Of a stretch of DNA of 35,765 bases, positions 7,302 through 15,111 are shown piece by piece. Made by a program: the position numbers and the translations under genes. Every line of letters begins with the position of its first letter. Within the stretch, counting starts at the first letter, position 1. Location of the stretch: positions 1-35,765 of the forward strand of contig PXSM01000035.1 of assembly GCA_003023465.1 (NCBI GenBank). Direction: 5' to 3'. The notes below the pieces were generated by a model. That model searched no databases. It had not been told where the DNA came from and saw only the letters and a program-made list of their open reading frames with translations. Source of the stretch: Halobacteriales archaeon SW_6_65_15. Its GTDB lineage: Archaea > Halobacteriota > Halobacteria > Halobacteriales > Haladaptataceae.

Positions 7302-8621
7302 TCAGTCGTCGGGAGACGCCTCGACCCGTTCGGCGGCGCGGGAGTACATCCCGTTGTTCGTGCTGTGAAGATAGTAACCCGCGAGGACGACCGCCGACAC
7401 GATGATGGAAAGCGGCCGCGCCCAGAAGACCGCAATCGCGCCGAAGCCGAGCGTGATGCCCGCACCCGCCGCGATGGGTAGCTGTAACAGCCACGTCTGG
7501 GCGACCGAGGCCACCATCGTCGTCTTGGTCCGACGAGCGCCGTTGAATCCGGCGCGCACGAGCGAGAACACCCCCTTCGCGGGGTAGCCGACGGCGAGGA
7601 ACTGGAGGTAGGCCACCGCGAATGCGAACGAGCGGCCGCTCATCTCCGGGACGAAGAGGTTGACGACGAGTTCGGGCACGAGCCACTGGCCGACCGCGAA
7701 GACCGTGAGGACGCTCGTGCCGATCTTGACGCCGGTCCAGGTCGTGCTCGTGGCGCGGTCGAGGTTGCCCGCGCCGAGGTTCTGGCCGACGATGCTCTGG
7801 GCCGCGTTGCTCAGCGACATCAGCGTTCGGAACGCGAGCGAACTAACCCGGGAACCGACCGTATAGGCGGCCCGGAACTCCCCGAGGTCGACGGTCGCGG
7901 CCGCCCGCGAGAGGATGCCGCCAGCCCGCCCTCGGAGCACGAACGCGACGCCGAGGAGGAACCCCGCGGTGTAGCCCGCGACGGTGGCGAGCGCCGCGCC
8001 GCGGATGCCCAGCGACGGGAACGGTCCGAGGCCGAAGATGAGGAACGGGTCGAGCGAGAGGTTCGCGGTCACCGAGGCGACGTTCATGTACATGGCGGCC
8101 CGGGACTCCCCTCGGCCGACGAAGGCGGCCTCGATGGTGTCGCTCAGACCAGCGAAGACGATGCCGAGCGAGATGACCTCGAGATAGCGAGTGGCCAGCG
8201 CGACGAGGTCGCCACCCCCGCCAGTCGGGCGGGCGCTCGTGACGAGTTCGAGCAGCGGTCGGACGTTGAGGAACATGAGCGCGCCGACGCCCACGCTCAG
8301 GACCAGCGTCAGCAGGAGGCCGGTGAACGCGGCTCTACGAGCCCCGCGAACGTCGTCGGCCCCGACGCGCTGGGAGACGAGGACCTGCGTCCCGACGAAC
8401 GACGCCGAGACGGTACTCGAGAGGAGGAACCAGACGACCGGCGAGGCGAGGCCGATGGCGGCGACCGCGTCGCTGCTGTACCGGCCGACCCAGAAGAGGT
8501 CCACGACCTGCTGGGCGACCCGTACCATGTTCTGGACGAACAGCGGAGCCGACAGCACGAGCAGCGCCCGCGGAATCGGCCCCTCGGTGATCTCCTCGGG
8601 CGAGAGGTCGAACCGCCCCAT
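7302..8621 (-). CDS. MATE family multidrug exporter, probably lacking one helix
   Basis: A 439-residue membrane protein of the multidrug and toxic compound extrusion family, which exports cationic compounds using an ion gradient. The N-terminal half is regular: RALLVLSAPLFVQNMVRVAQ, VDLFWVGRYSSDAVAAIGLA and GTQVLVSQRVGA. At the start of the second half the sequence jumps from VDLGEF directly to RAAYTVGSRVSSLAFR. From memory of relatives, about 35 residues forming the seventh helix normally stand between these. The loss is in frame, around 7866-7876. The protein would then have eleven helices. Either it is inactive or the assembly lost a segment. A TATA-like CTTATTA lies about 95 bases upstream of the start. 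Confidence 0.85.
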   Translation of the reverse strand: MGRFDLSPEEITEGPIPRALLVLSAPLFVQNMVRVAQQVVDLFWVGRYSSDAVAAIGLASPVVWFLLSSTVSASFVGTQVLVSQRVGADDVRGARRAAFTGLLLTLVLSVGVGALMFLNVRPLLELVTSARPTGGGGDLVALATRYLEVISLGIVFAGLSDTIEAAFVGRGESRAAMYMNVASVTANLSLDPFLIFGLGPFPSLGIRGAALATVAGYTAGFLLGVAFVLRGRAGGILSRAAATVDLGEFRAAYTVGSRVSSLAFRTLMSLSNAAQSIVGQNLGAGNLDRATSTTWTGVKIGTSVLTVFAVGQWLVPELVVNLFVPEMSGRSFAFAVAYLQFLAVGYPAKGVFSLVRAGFNGARRTKTTMVASVAQTWLLQLPIAAGAGITLGFGAIAVFWARPLSIIVSAVVLAGYYLHSTNNGMYSRAAERVEASPDD

Positions 8622-8776
8622 CTACGCTCCTCCGGACGTCGCGTTCGACGGTCGAAACTGCGCGTGTCGATTCGACAGCATTCCCTCGAATCGAACTACC
8701 GGACCGCGGAACTAATAAGCTTGCTGAACTGCAGTAACGTAGCTGAAATTATACTTTTAGAACGGGTCGGCCGAAC

Positions 8777-9214
8777 TCAAAGCGCCGCCGCGCCCTCTCC
8801 GGCGAACTCCCGCCAGTGCCGGAGCGCCCAGAAGGCCAGTCCCGTGCAGATGAGCCCGGCCGCGACGAAGTACACCAGCATGTTCGAGGCGAGCATGCGC
8901 TCGGGGTTCCGGACGGCGAAGACGAACCCCTCGGCACCCAGCGCGGTGAAGACGAAGCACGCCACCGAGACGCCCACCGTGGCGACGATGACCCGGATTC
9001 CGTCGGCCGTGGGATCGTCGAGGACGAAGAGGGTCCCCGCGAACGCGATAGCCATCGCCAGCACGTAGAAGGGGAGTCGCGCGCCGACGTCGGTCGCCGA
9101 GCCCGTCAGAAAGGAGACGACGCCCACGAAGCTCGCAGTGAGGACGACGGTGCTGGCGACGACCGCGCCGCCCGCGCGGGCGACGAACTCCCGGTCGGTG
9201 GCTGGCGAGTCCAT
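8777..9214 (-). CDS. Four-helix haloarchaeal membrane protein
   Basis: A 145-residue protein of unknown function starting MDSPATDREFVARAGGA. It has four hydrophobic segments: about residues 13-36, 46-65, 73-94 and 109-130. The last is followed by a basic patch (LRHWR), so the topology may place both ends inside. The ATG at 9214 is preferred over a start 78 bases upstream, which would add an unrelated Ser-rich tail. It is divergent from the HerA-like gene, with 156 bases between, and its stop lies 155 bases from the MATE start. No enzyme motif is visible. Confidence 0.65.
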   Translation of the reverse strand: MDSPATDREFVARAGGAVVASTVVLTASFVGVVSFLTGSATDVGARLPFYVLAMAIAFAGTLFVLDDPTADGIRVIVATVGVSVACFVFTALGAEGFVFAVRNPERMLASNMLVYFVAAGLICTGLAFWALRHWREFAGEGAAAL

Positions 9215-9336
9215 GCGGCTTTCCTCCGAGCGCGACCCCAAAAATCTACTGGAGACCTCGCTGACACCAACCGACGAGACCACGAACACCAATCGAGAGG
9301 ACCGCCGACATCAATCGTCGAACCGCCTCGGACACT

Positions 9337-9349
9337 AAACATATATCAC
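9337..9349 (+). promoter_or_regulatory. TATA box of the HerA-like gene
   Basis: AAACATATATCAC is centred 28 bases before the ATG at 9371, implying a leaderless transcript. The TATATCA core recurs before two further sites at 11,491 and 11,735. Confidence 0.6.
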
Positions 9350-9370
9350 TGGGGTCGAAACCTCCGGGCA

Positions 9371-10690
9371 ATGGACGACGCGACCACCGACGAGGAGACC
9401 ATCACCGTCACCGACGACGGCCTCGAACTCCCGGTCGTGGAGGTACTGACCGGCCGGGGGTTCATCACCGGCAAGTCGGGGTCGGGCAAGTCCAACACCG
9501 CCAGCGTCGTCGCCGAGGAGTTGCTCGAACACGACTTTCCGCTTCTCATCGTGGACACCGATGGCGAGTACTACGGCCTGAAGGAGGAGTTCGAAGTGCT
9601 GCACGTCGGGAGCGACGAGACCTGCGACGTTCGGGTCGGCGCGGGCCACGCCGAGCAACTCGCCGAACTCGCGCTGGTCGAGAACGTCCCCATCGTGCTC
9701 GACGTGTCGGGCTACCCCGACGCCGACGAGGTGGCCGACGTGGTCGAGGCGGTGGTCAAGGCGCTCTTCCACCGCGAGAAGTCGGTCCGCAAGCCCTTCC
9801 TCGTGTTCGTCGAAGAGATGCACGAGTTCGTGCCCGAGTCGGGCGGCCTCGACGACGTGGGCGAAACCCTCGTCAGGGTCGCCAAGCGAGGCCGCAAGCG
9901 CGGTCTCGGCCTCTGCGGCATGTCCCAGCGCCCCGCCGCGGTGGACAAGGACTTCATCACCCAGTGCGACTGGCTCGTCTGGCACCGCCTCACGTGGGAG
10001 AACGACACCAAGGTCGCCGCCCGGATACTCGGCGGTGACGCCGACGAGACCGTCCAGGAACTCGACGACGGCGAGGCCATCATGCTGACCGACTGGGACG
10101 AATCCACCCGCCGGGGGCAGTTCCGGCACAAGCGAACCTTCGACGCGGGCGCGACGCCTGGGCTCGACGATTTCGACCGCCCGGAACTGGAGACCGTGAG
10201 CAGCGAGGTGGTCGCCCGACTCCAGTCCGCCGAGGACGAAGCGGAGGCCGCGCCACCGGATGCGGACGTCGAAACCCTCCGGGAGCGCCTCGAAGCGAAG
10301 GACGAGCGCATCGCGGAACTCGAAGCCGAGGTCGAGCGACTCCGGGAGGGAGCCAGCGACAGCGACGCGGGCGGCGGTGGCGTGAGCGGCGACAGAGACA
10401 CGAGCGACGGTGGCGGAGACGCGGAGGCGACCCCGACCGCAGACCCCGTCGCCGACGCGACCGGCCTCCTCTGGGAGTCGGGCTACCTCGTCGTCCACCT
10501 GCTCGCGACCCTCGGTCGCCGACTGGCCGCCGCGGGCCGGTGGGTCGCGGCGACGGTCGCCCGCGGAAGTCGCGGGGCCGTCGAGTGGTTGCGGGCCGAC
10601 GACGAACCGCTCCCCGAAGAGACGGCCGCGCTGGTCGCTCTCCTCGCGGTGGTTGCCGCCTCGCTCGTCGCGGTGGCGCTCCTGTTCTAA
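9371..10690 (+). CDS. HerA/FtsK-like ATPase with coiled coil and C-terminal anchor
   Basis: A 439-residue protein. The first 280 residues form a DUF87/HerA-type ATPase: Walker A GKSGSGKS near residues 35-42, Walker B FLVFVEEMHEF near 140-150, then VRVAKRGRKRGLGLCGMSQR, which carries the sensor and arginine residues seen in HerA and VirB4-like ATPases. A coiled coil follows (VETLRERLEAKDERIAELE, about 298-325), then a Gly/Asp/Ser-rich linker, an amphipathic stretch and a final hydrophobic helix (AALVALLAVVAASLVAVALL). Soluble HerA works with NurA on DNA ends. This one looks tail-anchored in the membrane, and no nurA is adjacent, so the substrate is unknown. Its stop overlaps by four bases that of the convergent next gene. 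Confidence 0.8.
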   Translation: MDDATTDEETITVTDDGLELPVVEVLTGRGFITGKSGSGKSNTASVVAEELLEHDFPLLIVDTDGEYYGLKEEFEVLHVGSDETCDVRVGAGHAEQLAELALVENVPIVLDVSGYPDADEVADVVEAVVKALFHREKSVRKPFLVFVEEMHEFVPESGGLDDVGETLVRVAKRGRKRGLGLCGMSQRPAAVDKDFITQCDWLVWHRLTWENDTKVAARILGGDADETVQELDDGEAIMLTDWDESTRRGQFRHKRTFDAGATPGLDDFDRPELETVSSEVVARLQSAEDEAEAAPPDADVETLRERLEAKDERIAELEAEVERLREGASDSDAGGGGVSGDRDTSDGGGDAEATPTADPVADATGLLWESGYLVVHLLATLGRRLAAAGRWVAATVARGSRGAVEWLRADDEPLPEETAALVALLAVVAASLVAVALLF

Positions 10691-11388
10691 TCGTCAGCCG
10701 ACCGGGCTCCACCCGATTGATCCCTGCCCAACCGACGCCGCCGCTGTAGCAGGTACGCCGGGCCGGCCAGAATCGAGGACGCGACGAGCGCGACCACCAG
10801 ACTTCCGGCGAGAAAGCCGACCGATTCCTCGATTCTCTCGACGCCTCGGACCACCGAAAAGGCGCGTATCACCGCCAGAGCGACCGCACTCGGGACCACG
10901 TAGCGCCACGGGTTCGGCGACCAGTCGGCCCCCGCTTCGCGAAGTCGGGTCGCGTCGCGGATCACCGCGAGCGTCCCCGCCGTGCAGAGGAGGAAATATG
11001 GTATCAGCACCGCGAACGCGAGCAGACCCGACGGCGAAGTCCCGGTTCTGAGCGGGTTCGGATCGAATAGCCACGACGCCGCCGAGAGGACGACTGCTCC
11101 CGCAAGCGGTGCGACCAGCACCCACCAGCGGTCGAGGGCCAGCGATTCGGAACCGGAGGGACCACCTCGCTCGGCAGTCTCTGCGTCGGTTGCATCCGCC
11201 ACTTGGGTCGGGCTCTCGGCCGTCGTCGGGTCCTCGACCGCCGTTCCAGCCTCGGCCACCACGTCTGCGACCACTGCGTCCGCGACCGCCGCCGTCCCGT
11301 GGCCGAGACGGCTGGCTATCAGTTCGCTCCACCTCGGAGGCGCGTCCGTCGCTCCCGCCGGTTCGTCCGCGAGTGCTGTCGTGTCCAT
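10687..11388 (-). CDS. Haloarchaeal membrane protein of unknown function
   Basis: A 233-residue protein with an acidic, Ala/Thr-rich N-terminal half (residues 1-85) and then four hydrophobic segments: WWVLVAPLAGAVVLSAASWL, LLAFAVLIPYFLLCTAGTLA, WRYVVPSAVALAVIRAFS and FLAGSLVVALVASSILAGPA. It ends in a basic Arg-rich patch (LLQRRRRLGRD), probably cytoplasmic. No family motif was recognised. It is convergent with the HerA-like ATPase, the two stop codons overlapping. Confidence 0.6.
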   Translation of the reverse strand: MDTTALADEPAGATDAPPRWSELIASRLGHGTAAVADAVVADVVAEAGTAVEDPTTAESPTQVADATDAETAERGGPSGSESLALDRWWVLVAPLAGAVVLSAASWLFDPNPLRTGTSPSGLLAFAVLIPYFLLCTAGTLAVIRDATRLREAGADWSPNPWRYVVPSAVALAVIRAFSVVRGVERIEESVGFLAGSLVVALVASSILAGPAYLLQRRRRLGRDQSGGARSADD

Positions 11389-11761
11389 GTCTGTCCTCCG
11401 GCCTCTCCTTCAGTGGTCAGTCCGTGCGCGGTCGGCCCCGACACTCGTCGGGTGAACCGCCGGACGGCGTTGCCACTCCGGGGAAAGGCTTATATCACCG
11501 GACGGAGAACGTGACGACGTTCCACCATCGCAGTTCTCCACGGTGTTCGTTCGCCTAGGACCTACTCCGTCTCACCCGACCGACTTTAATCTTATTTGCC
11601 GGCAGTAACACGTCCGAGCCGGTCGAAACGGCGCAGTTCTGGTCGAAGTACCGCGGTTTTCGAACCGGACGAGGAGATTCGAATCAGAAGTACGACTCGT
11701 TCTCCGTCGGCTCGCCGCGACCTCCGGACGTTTTTATATCATCGGGAGCAAGCTCAAACCA
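11389..11761. other. Intergenic region with an orphan promoter-like site
   Basis: No convincing gene is visible in these 373 bases. GGCTTATATCACCGG at 11488-11502 resembles the TATA boxes of the genes on either side, but only a 15-codon frame from a GTG at 11511 follows. A short RNA is possible. The real promoter of the next gene is at 11731-11740. Confidence 0.4.
11731..11740 (+). promoter_or_regulatory. TATA box of the MinD/ParA-like gene
   Basis: TTTTTATATC is centred about 26 bases before the ATG at 11762, consistent with leaderless transcription. Confidence 0.6.
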
Positions 11762-12592
11762 ATGACTCACTCGACCGCGGCGCTGGTCGGCGCGACCGGC
11801 GGCGCTGGCGCGACCCGACTCGCCGTCGAACTCGGTGCGACCCTCGCCCGCGACGGCCGCGACGTGGCGGTCCTCGACGTCGCCTTCGACACGGAGGGAC
11901 TGGCACGCCACGTCTCCGGACGCATCGACCCCGACGTGACGGAACTGCTGACCGACGACTCCGCCGGTGGCGACCGACTCCTCTCGGACGCCCTCCGGGA
12001 TTACGACGCGGCCTCGGACCTCCCCGGGAGGTTCGCACTCTGCCCGGCCCACGCGCCCTTCGAGCGGATGGCCCGCGCCAAGACCGCGGACGCGGCACAG
12101 CGATTCGAGGAACTCCTCGCCGAGGCCGCGGAGCGATTCGACCACGTCCTCGTGGACGCACCCCCGGTCGCCGCGAATCAGGCCGTCGCGGCTGTCACGG
12201 CGGCCGAGCGCGTCGCGGTCGTCGCGCCAGCGAGCGAGCGCGGGGTCGATGCGGTCCAGCGCACCCGTGGCCGGATCGCCGACGTGGGCGCGAGCGTGGA
12301 CGCCGTGGTCGCAAATCGCGTCGGGGCCGACCACCATCCGGGCGACGGGGACCACCCGGTCCGGAGCGCCGACGCCGTCATCCCCGAGAGCGACGCGACG
12401 AGCGTCGAGAGCGTCCCTGCAAGCGTCGGTGGAAGGGATGCCGAGCCAGAGCCAGCCTTTGCACCAGCAGTCGCACACGCCGCGGAAGTCGTCTTTGACG
12501 CCGAACTCGGACTGGAGTTCGAGGAGGCCGGACTGCTCGACTTCGATCTCGACCTCGACGCCGAGGAGTTCCTGCCGAACGCGCTGTCCTGA
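11762..12592 (+). CDS. MinD/ParA-like protein with degenerate P-loop
   Basis: A 276-residue protein with the overall order of MinD/ParA ATPases. The N-terminus reads ALVGATGGAGATRLAVELG, where a normal member has a KGGxGKT loop. Both the deviant signature lysine and the phosphate-binding lysine are absent (Thr and Ala instead). The following strand VAVLDVAFDTEG and the Walker B-like HVLVDAPPV remain. An acidic C-terminal tail follows (FDLDLDAEEFLPNALS). It may bind nucleotide weakly or serve as a non-catalytic partner of another MinD-type protein, for instance the one at 16,618-17,292; this is inference. Two hairpins lie just after the stop. Confidence 0.7.
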   Translation: MTHSTAALVGATGGAGATRLAVELGATLARDGRDVAVLDVAFDTEGLARHVSGRIDPDVTELLTDDSAGGDRLLSDALRDYDAASDLPGRFALCPAHAPFERMARAKTADAAQRFEELLAEAAERFDHVLVDAPPVAANQAVAAVTAAERVAVVAPASERGVDAVQRTRGRIADVGASVDAVVANRVGADHHPGDGDHPVRSADAVIPESDATSVESVPASVGGRDAEPEPAFAPAVAHAAEVVFDAELGLEFEEAGLLDFDLDLDAEEFLPNALS

Positions 12593-12657
12593 GTCCTATT
12601 GGAGCGCGATTGATGGTGTCAAGATAGTATCGGTGCTTCGTGGACCGCAGAGCAGTC

Positions 12658-12700
12658 GAGACGTGCGTCTCTGAAACCGCGGGAAAGGAGCAGTCGCTCC
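12658..12700 (+). terminator. Two short hairpins after the MinD/ParA-like gene
   Basis: GAGACG-TG-CGTCTC at 12658-12671 and GGAGC-AGTC-GCTCC at 12687-12700 lie 65-110 bases after the stop codon. No T-run follows, so they may shape the transcript end rather than act as an intrinsic terminator. Confidence 0.35.
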
Positions 12701-12728
12701 GCGATTCGAAGTCTCGATTCCTACTACG

Positions 12729-12745
12729 CATAAAATACATATCAG
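12729..12745 (+). promoter_or_regulatory. Promoter region of the acetyltransferase gene
   Basis: CATAAAATACATATCAG is AT-rich in a GC-rich setting. It lies about 70 bases before the ATG at 12810 but about 20 before an in-frame GTG at 12753, so a longer N-terminus cannot be ruled out. Confidence 0.4.
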
Positions 12746-12809
12746 CCTTTCGGTGACACTGTACGGCACCGTCAACACTTCTACCGCGGGGAATCAACCG
12801 GTTCACGGA

Positions 12810-13439
12810 ATGGCATACGACTTGTACCCCCGACGAATCGAGACCGACTGCCTCGTCTTCGAGCGCGTCAGCCGCGAGACGCTCGACCCCTTCGAGTTCT
12901 ACCGGGTCGTCACCCGCGACGACTGGCTGGGGGGCGCGACCGAGCACATGCCGTGGTTTCGCTTCGACCGACTCGACGAGGTCGCGGACTTCATCGATCA
13001 CGCCGAAGAGCAGTGGGCCGACCGCGAGCGAGCCCAGTACGTCCTCCGCTCGAAAGAGGAAGAACGCGACGTCGTCGGCGTCACGGCGTACGCGCCGGAG
13101 TGGGAGACGCGACGCGCAGGGTCCGACATCGTTCTCGCGAAGCAATACTGGGGCCGAGAGTACGGTCTGGAGCGCGCGTCGGTGTTCGTCGAGTTGACCT
13201 TCGAGCGCTACGACCTCGACGCCTACTACACGACCTGCGCCGCCGACAACGAGCCGTCGCGGCGCATGATCGAGAAGTACGTCGAGAAGTACGGCGGTCG
13301 CCACGAGGGGCTGTTGCGCCACCACTCCTCGCGGCCGAGCGGCGACGTGACCGATCAGCACCGGTTCACAATCCTGCGAAACGAGTACGAGGAGACGACC
13401 GAGGACGCGGAGACGATGGCGTTCGACGCCACGTGGTAG
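12810..13439 (+). CDS. GNAT family N-acetyltransferase (RimJ/RimL-like)
   Basis: A 209-residue cytoplasmic protein of the GNAT fold, which transfers an acetyl group from acetyl-CoA to an amine. The order of motifs fits: an N-terminal substrate region (MAYDLYPRRIETDCLVFE), a central strand (VVGVTAYAPEW), the acetyl-CoA loop equivalent in AKQYWGREYGLERASV, and the late motif CAADNEPSRRMIEKYVEKYG, which matches the N-x-x-S helix of RimJ/RimL members. Substrate is unknown. The ATG at 12810 is favoured because MAYDLYPR resembles family starts; a GTG 57 bases upstream is an alternative supported by the position of the TATA-like stretch. It is convergent with the next gene (12 bases between stops). 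Confidence 0.8.
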   Translation: MAYDLYPRRIETDCLVFERVSRETLDPFEFYRVVTRDDWLGGATEHMPWFRFDRLDEVADFIDHAEEQWADRERAQYVLRSKEEERDVVGVTAYAPEWETRRAGSDIVLAKQYWGREYGLERASVFVELTFERYDLDAYYTTCAADNEPSRRMIEKYVEKYGGRHEGLLRHHSSRPSGDVTDQHRFTILRNEYEETTEDAETMAFDATW

Positions 13440-13451
13440 CCGCGGCGTCGC

Positions 13452-13997
13452 TCAGAGTAACTCGCCGATCCCGCTCATCGTCTCGCCGAGGGCCTCCCGC
13501 TTCTGCACGGTGGCGTCGCCCTCCGGCGCGAACGCGCCCTCCACGAGGTCGCTCGCACCCGGAATCGGGTCGTGGGTCTCGACGAACGTTGCCAGCGCGA
13601 ACTCGGTCTCGTTCGCGCCCGTGAGCTGGCGGGCCTCGGCCCGCGAGAGGTTCGCAGACAGCCAATCGCCGACGATGCGGTGAGCCTCCGGCGTCAACGG
13701 CGAGACGCCCTCGCATCCGAGCAGGTGGAGGGTCTTGGCCGCGGTCATGGGTGCGACGCCCGCCGCGTGGGCGCTGTCGCCGACCGACTTCCCGGCGGTG
13801 TGACCCTCGACTATCGTCGCCGCGGAGGCGGCGTCGCAGGGCAGGTCGTCTGCGAAGTCGGCGAGTCGCTCCCGGAGGGCTCCCGCTCCATCTGCGGTGG
13901 CGTCCACCGACGCGACCCCGCGGTCGCACTGCTCGGTGGTCACCTCCAGCCCGTCCGCGATGTCCGAGAGCGTCACGCTCGGAGGTTGGCCCGTCAT
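13452..13997 (-). CDS. Conserved haloarchaeal protein next to TFB
   Basis: A 181-residue soluble acidic protein starting MTGQPPSVTLSDIADGLEVT. It contains two stretches resembling helix-turn-helix segments (residues about 9-23 and 65-92, with AHAAGVAPMTAAKTLHLLG). No cysteine-rich or membrane segments are present. I do not recognise the family by function. It is transcribed divergently from the TFB gene across 151 bases, so the two may share control or work together. The ATG is chosen because a TATA-like ATATTT lies about 20-25 bases upstream; the longer open frame reaching 14,456 runs across the TFB gene and is rejected. Confidence 0.7.
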   Translation of the reverse strand: MTGQPPSVTLSDIADGLEVTTEQCDRGVASVDATADGAGALRERLADFADDLPCDAASAATIVEGHTAGKSVGDSAHAAGVAPMTAAKTLHLLGCEGVSPLTPEAHRIVGDWLSANLSRAEARQLTGANETEFALATFVETHDPIPGASDLVEGAFAPEGDATVQKREALGETMSGIGELL

Positions 13998-14053
13998 CGA
14001 CTTAAATTTCGGCGACAAATATCGCGTTTGATAATCGTCCGGAGGGAGGAGCC

Positions 14054-14068
14054 TACCGGTTACCGGTA
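14054..14068. promoter_or_regulatory. Inverted repeat between TFB and its divergent neighbour
   Basis: TACCGGT-T-ACCGGTA is a 7-1-7 inverted repeat roughly midway between the two divergent starts (13,997 and 14,149). A regulator bound here could act on both genes. Confidence 0.4.
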
Positions 14069-14113
14069 CGTTCATCGCGCCGTCTACGGGCGTTTCTCCC
14101 CTCGGCGACCTTT

Positions 14114-14123
14114 CTTTAAATAC
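14114..14123 (+). promoter_or_regulatory. TATA box of the TFB gene
   Basis: CTTTAAATAC is centred 28-30 bases before the GTG/ATG pair at 14146-14151, fitting leaderless transcription. Confidence 0.6.
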
Positions 14124-14148
14124 TATCTCGGGCGAAGTTTCGACTGTG

Positions 14149-15024
14149 ATGAGCGAAGCACCCGCGACGGCACGGACGTGCCCCGAATGCGACGGACGAC
14201 TAACCCCCGACCGCGACGAGACGGTCTGCGCGGACTGCGGCCTCGTGGTCTCGGAGGACCGCATCGACCACGGCCCCGAGTGGCGGTCGTTCGAGGACGA
14301 CGACACCCGCAAGGAGCGAACCGGCGCACCCCTCACTCGGTCGCGCCACGACCGCGGGCTGACCACCGAGATCGGCCACGACAGCGACCTCCGGTTGACC
14401 GGGCGGAAGCGACGGCGCGTGGCGCGAATGCGGAAGCACCACGAGCGCGCCCGCATCGGCTCGAAGATCGAGCGGAATCAGGTGTACGCCTTCACCGAGA
14501 TCCGGCGGCTGGTGAGCGCCCTCGACCTCTCGCAGAACGTCCGCGACCGGGCGTGCGTCCTGTTCGAGTCGGCCCAGTCCGAGGACCTCCTCCGCGGACG
14601 GTCGCTGGAGGGGTTCACGGCCGCGGTGGTGTACGCCACCTGCCGGACCGCCGCCGTCTCGCGCACGCTGGACGAGGTGCTGGACGTGGCGCGGGCGAGC
14701 CGGAGCGAGCTCAAGACCGCCTACGACGTGATGAACCGGGAACTCGGCCTGCCGACCGGTCCCATCGACCCCCGCGAGTACCTGCCGCGGTTCGCCAGCA
14801 GGCTCGACCTGCCGGCCGAGGTCGAGCACCGCGCGGCCGACCTCGTCGAGTACGGCCCCGAGCAGAACCTCGTCTCGGGGCGCGACCCCAGCGGGTTCGC
14901 GGCCGCGTGCCTGTACGCCGCGGCGCTGGACTCCCCCTACCGCATGACCCAGAAAGAGGTCGCCGAGGTGGCCGACGTGACGACGGTGACGATCCGGTCG
15001 ACGTACCAGGACCTGCAGCACTGA
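14149..15024 (+). CDS. tfb: Transcription initiation factor IIB (TFB)
   Basis: A 291-residue general transcription factor that bridges TATA-bound TBP and archaeal RNA polymerase. The zinc ribbon CPECDGRL...CADCGLVV is at residues 9-33. It is followed by the B-reader region (GPEWRSFEDDDTRKERTGAP) and two cyclin-like repeats. The first starts near IERNQVYAFTEIRRLVSALD, the second near IDPREYLPRFASRLDLPAEV and ends with the recognition helix VAEVADVTTVTIRSTYQDL. Haloarchaea usually have several TFBs with different gene sets, and this appears to be one of them. The ATG at 14149 is used; a GTG directly before it would add one residue. Confidence 0.93.
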   Translation: MSEAPATARTCPECDGRLTPDRDETVCADCGLVVSEDRIDHGPEWRSFEDDDTRKERTGAPLTRSRHDRGLTTEIGHDSDLRLTGRKRRRVARMRKHHERARIGSKIERNQVYAFTEIRRLVSALDLSQNVRDRACVLFESAQSEDLLRGRSLEGFTAAVVYATCRTAAVSRTLDEVLDVARASRSELKTAYDVMNRELGLPTGPIDPREYLPRFASRLDLPAEVEHRAADLVEYGPEQNLVSGRDPSGFAAACLYAAALDSPYRMTQKEVAEVADVTTVTIRSTYQDLQH

Positions 15025-15077
15025 ACGGTCAGCTTGCGCTATCGAGGATTCTCGGTGGTCCCGGACGGTGAGGTTGT

Positions 15078-15093
15078 GAATAGTTAACTATTC
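15078..15093. promoter_or_regulatory. 16-base palindrome at the decarboxylase promoter
   Basis: GAATAGTTAACTATTC is a perfect palindrome centred 26 bases before the ATG at 15112, exactly where the TATA box should be. It may serve both as TATA element and as operator for a dimeric regulator such as an Lrp-type protein. The regulator is inferred, not seen. Confidence 0.55.
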
Positions 15094-15111
15094 CCGCAAT
15101 GTGCGTCCACC

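Noticed and set aside
9335-10498. Open frame of 387 codons antisense to the HerA-like gene
   Set aside because: The plus strand carries Walker motifs and acidic composition; the antisense product is His/Val-rich without family features.
11596-12498. 300-codon Arg-rich frame overlapping the MinD/ParA-like gene
   Set aside because: Arg/Pro/Gly-rich shift product; a haloarchaeal protein should be acidic, as the frame at 11762 is.
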